Shown: positions 15,428 to 23,505 of the stretch, one piece after another
Layout: the number at the start of each line of letters is the position of its first letter
Numbering within the stretch: position 1 is the stretch's first letter
Origin: Clostridia bacterium
GTDB taxonomy: Bacteria; Bacillota; Clostridia; UBA1212
DNA length: 64,000 nucleotides
Assembly: GCA_017444825.1 (NCBI GenBank)
Contig: JAFSVU010000027.1
Location: forward strand, 1 to 64,000
Reading direction: 5' to 3'
The notes under the pieces: generated by a model
Databases searched by the model: none
What the model was told of the DNA's origin: nothing
The model's input: the letters and a program-made list of their open reading frames with translations, nothing else
Position numbers and translations under genes: made by a program

Positions 15428-16686
15428 TGACCGTAACTCTTTCGGCAGGTCCGCGCCGGGGCATAACCAAGGCGCCGCCTTCAAAATCATACGCCCACAG
15501 GCTGCTGATAGCGGCGGCTTTGTCAGACAGGGAATGCATTGTCGAAAACATAGGCATGTCTGACGACATCGAGGCGACGATAGCGTGCCTTGAGGGCCTG
15601 GGTGCGAGGATCAGAAGGCTGAAGGACGGTTCAGCAAGTGTGACGCCGGTCGATAAGAGATCAGGGTCCTCCGGTTCCGGAAATACGTTACTTCGCTGCC
15701 GGGAGAGCGGATCGACGCTCAGATTTTTAATACCGGTGGCGGGAGCCCTCGGAAGAGAGGTCACATTTAAAATGGAGGGGAGACTTCCCGTAAGACCCCT
15801 TGGCGATTACGTCAGAGCCCTTGAAAAGGGCGGCATGAAGATCGAAAAAGAGGGCGATTTCCTGAAGTGCTCGGGAAAACTCAGATCAGGAGTCTTCGAA
15901 ATACCCGGCAACGTATCCTCCCAGTTCATATCAGGCCTCCTTTTCGCATTGCCCATTGCGGGAGGCGGAAACGTTAAGCTAACAGGAGCTGCGGAGTCGA
16001 AGGGCTATGCGGATATGACCGCGGACGTGCTGGCGCTTTTCTCGGCGGATGTCGAAAAAAACGGCGACGGCTACAAGGTCTCCGGCGGTGCTTACAAAAC
16101 GCCGGAGAGCGGAAGAGTCGTCACGGAGGGCGACTGGTCGGGAGCGGCATTCCTTCTTGCGGCGGGTGCGTTCTCGGATGAAGGCGTCACCGTAGAGGGT
16201 CTCAAAAATGATTCTCTACAGGGAGACCGGAAGGTTGCGGATATACTCAGGGCCTTCGGTGCAACAGTCGACGTGACGCGGGATTCGGTCACCGTAAAGA
16301 AAGGTGATCTTAGGGGAACAGTGATCGACGCAAGAGAGATACCGGACCTGGTGCCGGTGCTGGCGGTGGTCGCAAGCGCCGCGGTGGGTGAAACGGTCAT
16401 CAAAAATGCCGCAAGACTAAGATTCAAGGAGACCGACAGGCTGAAGACCACGGCGGCGCTCATAAACAGTCTCGGAGGCCGGGCCGAAGAGACGGAGGAC
16501 GGGCTCATCATCAAGGGCACGGGCCTTAAGGGCGGAACCTGCGAAAGCTTTTCCGACCACAGAATAGCGATGTCGGCGGCGGTCGCGGCCTGCTTCGCAA
16601 AAGAAACGGTAATAATAAAAGACGCTGAATGCGTTAAAAAATCTTTCCCTGACTTCTTCGAGGTGTTCGGGGCGCTGAAAAAGTAA
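15427..16686 (+). CDS. aroA: 3-phosphoshikimate 1-carboxyvinyltransferase (EPSP synthase)
   Basis: Transfers enolpyruvate from PEP to shikimate 3-phosphate. Motifs: KSYAHRLLIAAAL near the N-terminus (PEP/S3P-binding Lys and Arg), the SGSTLRF loop, RFKETDRL and SDHRIAMSAAVA. The SGSTLRFL loop replaces the usual NAGTA/T-R motif of class I enzymes, so it belongs with the divergent Gram-positive-type sequences; glyphosate sensitivity cannot be judged. 419 aa. The start overlaps the aroB stop by one base (TAATG). Confidence 0.95.
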   Translation: MTVTLSAGPRRGITKAPPSKSYAHRLLIAAALSDRECIVENIGMSDDIEATIACLEGLGARIRRLKDGSASVTPVDKRSGSSGSGNTLLRCRESGSTLRFLIPVAGALGREVTFKMEGRLPVRPLGDYVRALEKGGMKIEKEGDFLKCSGKLRSGVFEIPGNVSSQFISGLLFALPIAGGGNVKLTGAAESKGYADMTADVLALFSADVEKNGDGYKVSGGAYKTPESGRVVTEGDWSGAAFLLAAGAFSDEGVTVEGLKNDSLQGDRKVADILRAFGATVDVTRDSVTVKKGDLRGTVIDAREIPDLVPVLAVVASAAVGETVIKNAARLRFKETDRLKTTAALINSLGGRAEETEDGLIIKGTGLKGGTCESFSDHRIAMSAAVAACFAKETVIIKDAECVKKSFPDFFEVFGALKK

Positions 16687-16704
16687 AACCAATGGAGGCA
16701 GGAC

Positions 16705-17769
16705 ATGAATTCCTTCGGTGAAAACATAAAAGTTACGATATTCGGACAGTCCCACGCCCCCGCCATCGGAATGACCCTGGAGGGGCTCCCGGCGGGACTC
16801 AAGGTGGACTTCGACGAGCTTCAGCGCTTTATGGACAGGCGTGCGCCGGGAAAGTCGTATTCCACCCAAAGAAAAGAGCCCGACGCACCGGAATTCGTGA
16901 GCGGCCTCGTGGGCAATGAGACCTGCGGAGCGCCCGTGACCGCCATCATAAGAAACAAAGACACCAGACCCGCGGATTACGGTAACCTGGCGGACGTTCC
17001 GAGACCGGGACATGCGGACTACACCGCGGCGGTCAAATTCGGCGATGCCCGGGATAAGACCGGCGGCGGACAGTTCTCCGGAAGGCTCACGGCACCCTTA
17101 TGCATCGCCGGAGGCATGATCATACAGTTCCTCAGAGAAAGGGGAATCGAGGTCAAGGCGAGGGCCGCAAGCATCGGAACCGTCAAAGACGATGGCGCTT
17201 TTCCGGAAAATGACATTGGCGAAGATTTTCCCGCCGTAAGCGAAAGCTCGAGAGCGGAAATGCTCGGAGAGATCGAAAAGGCGAGGGCGGAGGGCGACTC
17301 GGTGGGCGGCATTGTGGAATGTGTCGTGACGGGGGTGCCTGAGGGCATTGGCGAGCCTATGTTCGGAGGACTTGAAAACAGGATAGCCTCGGCGGTCTTC
17401 GGGATCCCGGCGGTGAAGGGCATCGAGTTCGGAAGAGGCTTTGAGAGCGCGCGTATTAAAGGGAGCGAGATGAACGACCCGTTTTTCTTCGACGGCGACG
17501 GCAGGGTCAGGACAAAAACCAACAACGCGGGCGGCATACTCGGGGGCATCTCGGATGGCATGCCGATAACCTTCAGGGTCGCGATAAAGCCCACCCCCTC
17601 GATCGCAAAACCTCAGGAGAGCGTAGATCTTAAGACCAAAGAAAACGTGACGATGACAGTAAACGGAAGGCATGACCCCTGCATAGTTCCAAGGGCGGTG
17701 CCGGTGGTGGAGGCGGTTGCGGCAATAGTGATATACGACGCGCTTCTTTCGGCAGAAAAGGAAAACTGA
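16705..17769 (+). CDS. aroC: Chorismate synthase
   Basis: Forms chorismate from EPSP using reduced FMN. Signatures are plain: GQSHAPAIGMTLEGLPAG at the N-terminus, RPGHADYTAAVKFG, and RVAIKPTPSIAKPQ toward the C-terminus. Length 354 aa is usual. It has GGAGG in an 18-bp gap after aroA and is followed 2 bp later by pheA. It supplies chorismate to the adjacent pheA and tyrA products. Confidence 0.97.
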   Translation: MNSFGENIKVTIFGQSHAPAIGMTLEGLPAGLKVDFDELQRFMDRRAPGKSYSTQRKEPDAPEFVSGLVGNETCGAPVTAIIRNKDTRPADYGNLADVPRPGHADYTAAVKFGDARDKTGGGQFSGRLTAPLCIAGGMIIQFLRERGIEVKARAASIGTVKDDGAFPENDIGEDFPAVSESSRAEMLGEIEKARAEGDSVGGIVECVVTGVPEGIGEPMFGGLENRIASAVFGIPAVKGIEFGRGFESARIKGSEMNDPFFFDGDGRVRTKTNNAGGILGGISDGMPITFRVAIKPTPSIAKPQESVDLKTKENVTMTVNGRHDPCIVPRAVPVVEAVAAIVIYDALLSAEKEN

Positions 17770-17771
17770 TC

Positions 17772-18914
17772 ATGGATATTAAAGATCTGAGAAAAAATAT
17801 TGATGAAATAGACAAAAAGCTGACAGACCTCTTTGCGGAGCGCATGGCTGTTTCGGCTGATATTGCGGAGTACAAGAGGGAGAAGGGACTTCCCGTGCTC
17901 GATCCGGTGAGGGAGCGTGAAAAGCTTTCCGAGATAGCCGAAATGACTCCCGAGGGGCTTCGTGACTACTCCGAACTTCTGTACTCTCTCATTTTTGAGC
18001 TGAGCCGCGATTATCAGACAAAGACCCTTGGCGCCGGTTCCGAACTCACTTCGAAGATCGAGGACGCTGTCGAAAACACGCCAAAGCTTTTCCCCGAGCA
18101 GGCCTTCGTCGCCTGTCAGGGCGTGGCGGGCTCCAACTCTCAATTTGCATGTGACAGGCTCTTCAGAAGAGCTTCCATAATGTATTTTTCATCCTTCGAG
18201 GCGGTTTTCAAGGCCATTGAGAAGGGGCTCTGCAAGTACGGCGTCATCCCGGTCGAGAACAGCACGGCGGGCTCCGTTAACAGCGTCTACGACCTTATGA
18301 TGAGCCACAAGTTCAGCATCGTTAGAAGCCTCAGAATGAAGATCGAGCACTGTCTCCTGGCAAACCCCGGCACGAAGCTTGAGGACGTTAAAGAGATTTA
18401 TTCTCACGAGCAGGCCATTAACCAATGCTCCGTCTTCCTCAGCGAGCTCACAGGCGTAAAAGTCATACCCTGCGAGAACACCGCAATAGCCGCAAAAATG
18501 GTGGCGGAGTCAGGCCGGAAGGATATCGCGGCCCTTGCCTCAAAGCAGTGCATGAGTTTTTACGGACTTGCAAGCCTCAAAGACTCTGTCCAGAATACCC
18601 AAAACAACTACACCAGATTCATTTGCATATCAAAAGACCTCGAGATCTATCCCGGCGCGGACAGGACCAGCGTGATGCTGACGTTGCCCCACGTCCCGGG
18701 CTCTCTTTACAAGCTGCTTGCCAGGTTCTACGCTGTGGGCGTGAATATAAACAAGCTTGAGAGCCGTCCTCTCCCGGGAAAAGAATTCGAGTTCATGTTT
18801 TATTTCGACTTTGACACGCCTGTCTACTCTCCGAGGCTGCTGAGACTTCTCGGGGATCTCCCGGGCCTCTGCGAACAGTTCAGCTACCTCGGCAGCTACA
18901 GTGAGGTGATATGA
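17772..18914 (+). CDS. pheA: Bifunctional chorismate mutase / prephenate dehydratase
   Basis: Makes prephenate and then phenylpyruvate for phenylalanine. Residues 1-88 are an AroQ-type helical chorismate mutase (LRKNIDEIDKKL, KREKGLPVLDPVRE). About 110-285 is prephenate dehydratase, with PVENSTAGSV (160-169) and the TRF motif (281-283). About 298-375 is a regulatory ACT domain with ESRP (330-333), the site that binds phenylalanine in known enzymes, so feedback inhibition is likely. 380 aa, typical of P-proteins. Two bp separate it from aroC, and its stop overlaps the next ATG. Confidence 0.96.
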   Translation: MDIKDLRKNIDEIDKKLTDLFAERMAVSADIAEYKREKGLPVLDPVREREKLSEIAEMTPEGLRDYSELLYSLIFELSRDYQTKTLGAGSELTSKIEDAVENTPKLFPEQAFVACQGVAGSNSQFACDRLFRRASIMYFSSFEAVFKAIEKGLCKYGVIPVENSTAGSVNSVYDLMMSHKFSIVRSLRMKIEHCLLANPGTKLEDVKEIYSHEQAINQCSVFLSELTGVKVIPCENTAIAAKMVAESGRKDIAALASKQCMSFYGLASLKDSVQNTQNNYTRFICISKDLEIYPGADRTSVMLTLPHVPGSLYKLLARFYAVGVNINKLESRPLPGKEFEFMFYFDFDTPVYSPRLLRLLGDLPGLCEQFSYLGSYSEVI

Positions 18915-20155
18915 TGGCATCCTGCGGTCTTCTCGGAGCTAAACTAATACACAGCTACTCTCCGGAGATCCACAGCTATCTGGGCAACTATCCCTATGAG
19001 CTGTTCGAGAAGAGCGCGGATGAGGTGGAGGATTTCATCAAAAACGGTGCTTTTACAGGCATCAACGTGACCATCCCCTACAAAAAGACTGTCCTGCCTT
19101 TTATGACGGAGCTTTCGGAGACGGCAAGGCGCACGGGCAGCGTCAACACTGTGATAAGGCTGGAAAACGGCGGCCTTTACGGCGACAATACGGACGTTTA
19201 CGGCTTCACGGAAATGGTGAAGAGATCCGGTATCTCCGTTGAGGGCAAAAAAACGCTCGTCCTCGGAAGCGGAGGAGCTTCGGTATCCGTTATATATGCA
19301 CTCGAAAGCCTTGGCGCGGGACCGGTCATCACAATAAGCAGGAAGGGCGAGGACAACTACGCCAATATCGAAAAGCACGCGGACGCAAAGATCATCGTCA
19401 ATGCGACGCCCGTGGGGATGTTCCCTGAGAACGGACCGTCACCTGTGGACCTTGGCGTGTTCAAGGAGTGCGAGGGTGTTTTCGACCTGATATACAACCC
19501 TGCGAGGACGGGACTCCTGCTTCAGGCGGAAAAACTCGGCATCCCCGGCATGAACGGCCTCTATATGCTCGTGGCCCAGGCGGTGAGGAGCTCGGAACTT
19601 TTCACCGGTAAAAACCCTGACGACGGCATCACCGAGAAAGTGGTGAAGGAACTGGACCGCTCAATGAAAAACATAGTGCTCATAGGCATGCCCGGGAGCG
19701 GAAAGAGCCTCATTGCAAAAAAAATAAGTGCGTTTTCAGGAAGACCGGTCTTCGACTGCGACGACGAAATAACCAATGCTACAGGGAAGACGCCTTCCGA
19801 GATAATCGAAGAGCAGGGCGAGGAGGCCTTCAGAAAGACCGAGACAGAGGTCTTAAAAAAGCTCTGCGCAAGATCGGGCCTCGTGATATCTACCGGTGGC
19901 GGCGTTGTGACAAGGCCGGAGAATTATCCGCTGCTCCACCAAAATTCCACTATAGTACTGATCGAGAGGCCGCTCGAGCAGCTGTCCTCAAAGGGCAGGC
20001 CCCTCAGCAGATCAAAGGGCATCAAGGCGCTCTACGAGGAACGATGGCGCCTCTACGAAGAATTTGCGGACATCAAGGTGCCCAACAACGGCTACAGGGC
20101 AGGCGCGGTGGCGGCGGAGATACTGAGAAAGCTGAAGGAGGAGACAAATGATTAA
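18911..20155 (+). CDS. aroE-aroK: Fused shikimate dehydrogenase - shikimate kinase
   Basis: One 414-aa protein for two consecutive steps. Residues 1-248 are AroE: LIHSYSPEIHSYLG, the catalytic Lys in NVTIPYKKT (58-59), the catalytic Asp in GDNTDVYGF (95), the NADP loop GSGGAS (119-124) and NATPVGM. Residues 252-414 are AroK: P-loop GMPGSGKS (259-266), FDCDDEI, FRKTETE, STGGGVV and the lid Arg in GRPLS. There is no linker of note. ATG 18911 overlaps the pheA stop; a second ATG at 18914 is equally possible. Separate genes are the more common arrangement. Confidence 0.95.
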   Translation: MMASCGLLGAKLIHSYSPEIHSYLGNYPYELFEKSADEVEDFIKNGAFTGINVTIPYKKTVLPFMTELSETARRTGSVNTVIRLENGGLYGDNTDVYGFTEMVKRSGISVEGKKTLVLGSGGASVSVIYALESLGAGPVITISRKGEDNYANIEKHADAKIIVNATPVGMFPENGPSPVDLGVFKECEGVFDLIYNPARTGLLLQAEKLGIPGMNGLYMLVAQAVRSSELFTGKNPDDGITEKVVKELDRSMKNIVLIGMPGSGKSLIAKKISAFSGRPVFDCDDEITNATGKTPSEIIEEQGEEAFRKTETEVLKKLCARSGLVISTGGGVVTRPENYPLLHQNSTIVLIERPLEQLSSKGRPLSRSKGIKALYEERWRLYEEFADIKVPNNGYRAGAVAAEILRKLKEETND

Positions 20156-20585
20156 AATACTCGTGATAAACGGACCGAATATCAACCTTCTCGGCGTGCG
20201 CGAACCCGATATATACGGGCGAAAGACCTACGGCGACCTGATAAAATGCATCAAAGAATGGTCGGAAGGCCTCGGAACAGAGACCGAGTGCTTCCAGTCA
20301 AACCACGAGGGTGACATTGTGGACAAGATCCAGGAGGCGTACGGACGCTTCGACGGAATAGTGATCAATCCCGCGGCATACACCCACACCAGTGTGGCGA
20401 TACTTGACGCACTGAAGGCGGTGGGTATCCCTGCGGTGGAGGTCCACATATCGGATCCGATGACACGCGAACCCTTCAGGCACGTCTCATACGCCGGCAT
20501 GGCCTGCGTTAAATCGGTAAGAGGAAAAGGCTTCGAAGGGTATAAAGAGGCACTTGAATTCCTCGCGATGACAGTTAAAAAATAA
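20148..20585 (+). CDS. aroQ: Type II 3-dehydroquinate dehydratase
   Basis: Dehydrates 3-dehydroquinate to 3-dehydroshikimate. The small type II enzyme is clear from INGPNINLLGVREPDIYG (with the active-site Tyr), QSNHEGDIVD, INPAAYTHTSVAI, EVHISDP and REPFRH. 145 aa is normal. It overlaps the aroE-aroK fusion by 8 bp. With it the operon holds every enzyme from DAHP synthase to chorismate plus the Phe and Tyr branch enzymes. Confidence 0.97.
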   Translation: MIKILVINGPNINLLGVREPDIYGRKTYGDLIKCIKEWSEGLGTETECFQSNHEGDIVDKIQEAYGRFDGIVINPAAYTHTSVAILDALKAVGIPAVEVHISDPMTREPFRHVSYAGMACVKSVRGKGFEGYKEALEFLAMTVKK

Positions 20586-20655
20586 AACCTAACAGATACG
20601 CGCAAAAATATGGCTGCGCAAAACAATTTTACCGACAGGAAAGGCGGCGATTACA

Positions 20656-22026
20656 ATGACAAAGATTCCTTACAAGATTTACTTAACAGAAGAAGAGATG
20701 CCTAAGAGCTGGTATAACCTCAGGGCCGACATGAAAAACAAGCCCGCACCGCTCCTCAATCCCGGCACGCTCCAGCCTGTGACCGAGGCAGACCTGGCAC
20801 CCGTATTCTGCGAAGAGCTGATCAAACAGGAACTTGACGACAGGACAGCTTACGTTAAGATCCCCGACGAGATATATAACTTCTATAAGATGTTCAGGCC
20901 TTCTCCCCTCGTAAGAGCTTACTGCCTCGAGAAGACTCTCGACACCCCCGCAGAGATATACTACAAGTTCGAAGGAAACAACACCAGCGGCTCCCATAAG
21001 CTCAACTCCGCAATTGCCCAGGCATATTACGCAAAGAAGCAGGGCCTGAAGGGCGTTACCACTGAAACGGGTGCCGGCCAATGGGGTACGGCGCTCTCCA
21101 TGGCGTGTGCATATTTCGGTCTCGACTGCAAGGTGTTCATGGTCAAGGTATCCTACGAGCAGAAGCCCTTCAGACGCGAGGTCATGAGGACCTACGGCGC
21201 AGACGTCACACCTTCACCGTCAATGGAGACACAGATCGGCCAGAAGATACTTGCCGAGTTCCCCGGAACCACCGGAAGCCTCGGATGCGCTATTTCGGAA
21301 GCTGTTGAAAAGGCAGTCACAAGCCAGGGCTACCGCTACGTTCTCGGCAGCGTTCTCAACCAGGTGCTTCTCCACCAGAGCGTCATCGGTCTTGAGACCG
21401 AGGCTGCCCTAAAGAAGTACGGCATCGAGCCCGACATGATCATCGGCTGCGCAGGCGGCGGATCAAACCTCGGCGGTCTCATCGCTCCGTTTATGAGAGA
21501 CAAGATCCAGGGCAAGAAAGACCTTCGAATCATCGCCGTTGAACCTGCGTCCTGCCCCAGCTTCACAAGAGGCAAGTTCGCATATGACTTTGCGGACACC
21601 GGAAAGGTATGTCCTCTCGCAAAGATGTACACCCTGGGCAGCGGCTTCATCCCGGCTCCGAACCATGCAGGCGGTCTCCGCTACCACGGCATGAGCACAG
21701 TTCTCTCCCAGCTTTATCATGACGGTCTTATGGAGGCTGTTTCCGTTCCTCAGAGGGAAGTGTTCGACGCGGCCACGAAGTTCGCAAGAACAGAAGGCAT
21801 TCTTCCCGCGCCGGAGAGCGCACATGCCATCAAAGTGGCTATGGACGAGGCAATCAAGTGCCGCGAGACCGGAGAGAAGAAGGTCATCGTATTCGGTCTC
21901 ACCGGAACAGGTTATTTCGACCTTGTCGCCTACAAGAAATTCAACGACGGCGAGCTGGACGACTACATCCCCACCGACGAGGACCTTGCAAAGGGATTTG
22001 CGGGACTTCCGAAGCTCGATCTCTGA
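20656..22026 (+). CDS. trpB: Tryptophan synthase beta chain, TrpB2 type
   Basis: PLP enzyme that makes tryptophan from serine and indole. The Schiff-base lysine is in GSHKLNSA, the phosphate loop is CAGGGSNLGG, and GAGQWG is conserved. The 456-aa length and N-terminal extension (ending RPSPLVRA) mark the TrpB2 group, which often works without a TrpA partner. No trpA or other trp gene is in the window, so an indole-salvage role is possible (inference). It sits 70 bp after aroQ with its own AGGAAAGGCGG ribosome-binding site, so it may be read through from the aromatic operon. Confidence 0.93.
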   Translation: MTKIPYKIYLTEEEMPKSWYNLRADMKNKPAPLLNPGTLQPVTEADLAPVFCEELIKQELDDRTAYVKIPDEIYNFYKMFRPSPLVRAYCLEKTLDTPAEIYYKFEGNNTSGSHKLNSAIAQAYYAKKQGLKGVTTETGAGQWGTALSMACAYFGLDCKVFMVKVSYEQKPFRREVMRTYGADVTPSPSMETQIGQKILAEFPGTTGSLGCAISEAVEKAVTSQGYRYVLGSVLNQVLLHQSVIGLETEAALKKYGIEPDMIIGCAGGGSNLGGLIAPFMRDKIQGKKDLRIIAVEPASCPSFTRGKFAYDFADTGKVCPLAKMYTLGSGFIPAPNHAGGLRYHGMSTVLSQLYHDGLMEAVSVPQREVFDAATKFARTEGILPAPESAHAIKVAMDEAIKCRETGEKKVIVFGLTGTGYFDLVAYKKFNDGELDDYIPTDEDLAKGFAGLPKLDL

Positions 22027-22069
22027 TAGTCGATCTCTAATAAAAGAGACAAAGTTATACTAGAACGGG

Positions 22070-22107
22070 ACAGCCCCGGTTTCCGAAGCGACGGAAGCCG
22101 GGGCTGT
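22070..22107 (+). terminator. Strong GC-rich hairpin after trpB, no T run
   Basis: A stem of about 16 bp pairs ACAGCCCCGG and following bases (from 22070) with CCGGGGCTGT (22098-22107). It is not followed by a T run; the next bases, TTGACG, could instead be a -35 with a weak TACCAT -10 at 22130. It may end the aromatic transcript inefficiently or act as a barrier to decay. Confidence 0.5.
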
Positions 22108-22196
22108 TGACGGAGAAGGGCTTTTATGCTACCATCGGTACAGATGAAATTCCAAGAAAAACGGGGCCTTTATCCGGGCTCCGGAAAGGAAAGTAT

Positions 22197-23492
22197 ATGA
22201 TCAGGATCGATTTTCCCGGGATCACTCAGGAACAGTTTGATGACGCTTTCAGCGTGCTTGAAGAGTGCAAGGCGGTCCCTTGCCTTGGTTTTGTGAATCC
22301 TTTCATGGGTCCCGGCGGCCAGTACGGCAACTGCTGGTGGGAGCGGGATTCCTCCCTCACATTAAACGGTTACTGCTGGGGAAGCTCCGAAAACAATGAA
22401 TTCGCAAAAGCGGCCCTTTACAACTTCGTAAACGTTCAAAAGAAAAACGGCAGGATCCCTCTTTGGGGCAACGACAGAGTGGGCGATTTCGACGAGGAAC
22501 TCAGCGCGATCCCCGTCATATTCGACACGGCCTTAAAGATCTGCAGAAGGACCTCCGACAAAGCTTACGTAAAAGATATTTACTCCATGCTGAAAAAGTA
22601 TTTTGCATGGTGGCTCTCGCCTGCGAAAAGGGACGAAAGGACCGGCCTTATTTGCGGCATTTTCGAGGAATCGGATCCCTCGGACTACAAGGAGCAGCTG
22701 ACATACGCCCCGGTGGATCTCAACGTCCAGGTGTGCTGCGGCGCAAAGGTTTTGGCGGAGCTTGCGGATTACCTTGGTTATGAGGACGAAGTCACGGCAT
22801 ACAGAAAACATTTTGCGGAGCTCAAAACGGTCATCAACCTGTACCTCTGGGATGAAAGCGACGGCTTCTACTACACCCTGAACGTTAAGGAAAACAGGCT
22901 TATGAAGCACCGCCCATATAACTCCGCCTTCGACACCTTCAAGGCAGGGATCGTCCCGGAGGAGAGGAGAGCACGGCTCCTTTCGGTGCTCAAGAACAAT
23001 TCAAAATACGGATATTACAACAAATACGGTATCACGACGGCGCCTTTTGATTCTGCGGAATTCTGCGAGACGACGGGCGTTTACAAGGGCTGGACCAGCT
23101 GGAGCGGAAATATCTGGACCTTAAGAAACGAGATCATAGCGCAGGGCCTGAAGGACTGCGGACTCAGGGAAGAGGCGGCGCATCTGGCATATCAGACCGT
23201 TATGACTTTTAACGGAAATTATGCGGAATTCGTGAACCCGTCCACGGGCATGGGCCAGGGCGTTGAAAGATACGGCTGGAGCGCGTCGGAATACATCGAG
23301 CTTATCATCGAGGTGATCTTCGGCATCGATTACTGCGCCTGGAACGACAGGTTTTCGGTAAGCCCCTGCATCCCGGAGGAACTGTTTGGGAAGACGATCT
23401 CGATATCCGGACTTGCCCTTGGAAGCGGCGGAACCGCGGACGTCACAGTAAAGTGCGGCAAAAAGCCGACAGTCGAATGCAGGATATACTGA
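22197..23492 (+). CDS. Six-hairpin glycosidase, trehalase / MGH1-like (431 aa)
   Basis: Predicted alpha-helical barrel glycoside hydrolase without a signal peptide. Recognisable parts are CWWERDSSLTLNGYCW early on, PLWGNDRVGDFDEE, EESDPSDYKEQ (candidate catalytic acids), and TSWSGNIWTLRNE near residue 310, arranged as in the GH37/GH63/amylo-glucosidase superfamily. The substrate is unknown, probably an intracellular alpha-linked disaccharide or oligosaccharide. The frame extends 30 codons upstream, but that part runs into the trpB hairpin, and GGAAAGGA precedes the ATG at 22197, so this start is chosen. A lipoprotein gene follows after 13 bp. Confidence 0.7.
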   Translation: MIRIDFPGITQEQFDDAFSVLEECKAVPCLGFVNPFMGPGGQYGNCWWERDSSLTLNGYCWGSSENNEFAKAALYNFVNVQKKNGRIPLWGNDRVGDFDEELSAIPVIFDTALKICRRTSDKAYVKDIYSMLKKYFAWWLSPAKRDERTGLICGIFEESDPSDYKEQLTYAPVDLNVQVCCGAKVLAELADYLGYEDEVTAYRKHFAELKTVINLYLWDESDGFYYTLNVKENRLMKHRPYNSAFDTFKAGIVPEERRARLLSVLKNNSKYGYYNKYGITTAPFDSAEFCETTGVYKGWTSWSGNIWTLRNEIIAQGLKDCGLREEAAHLAYQTVMTFNGNYAEFVNPSTGMGQGVERYGWSASEYIELIIEVIFGIDYCAWNDRFSVSPCIPEELFGKTISISGLALGSGGTADVTVKCGKKPTVECRIY

Positions 23493-23505
23493 AAGGAGCA
23501 TCTTT

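Noticed and set aside
22107-22196. Thirty-codon N-terminal extension of the glycosidase
   Set aside because: It begins inside the trpB hairpin and has no ribosome-binding site; the ATG at 22197 has one.
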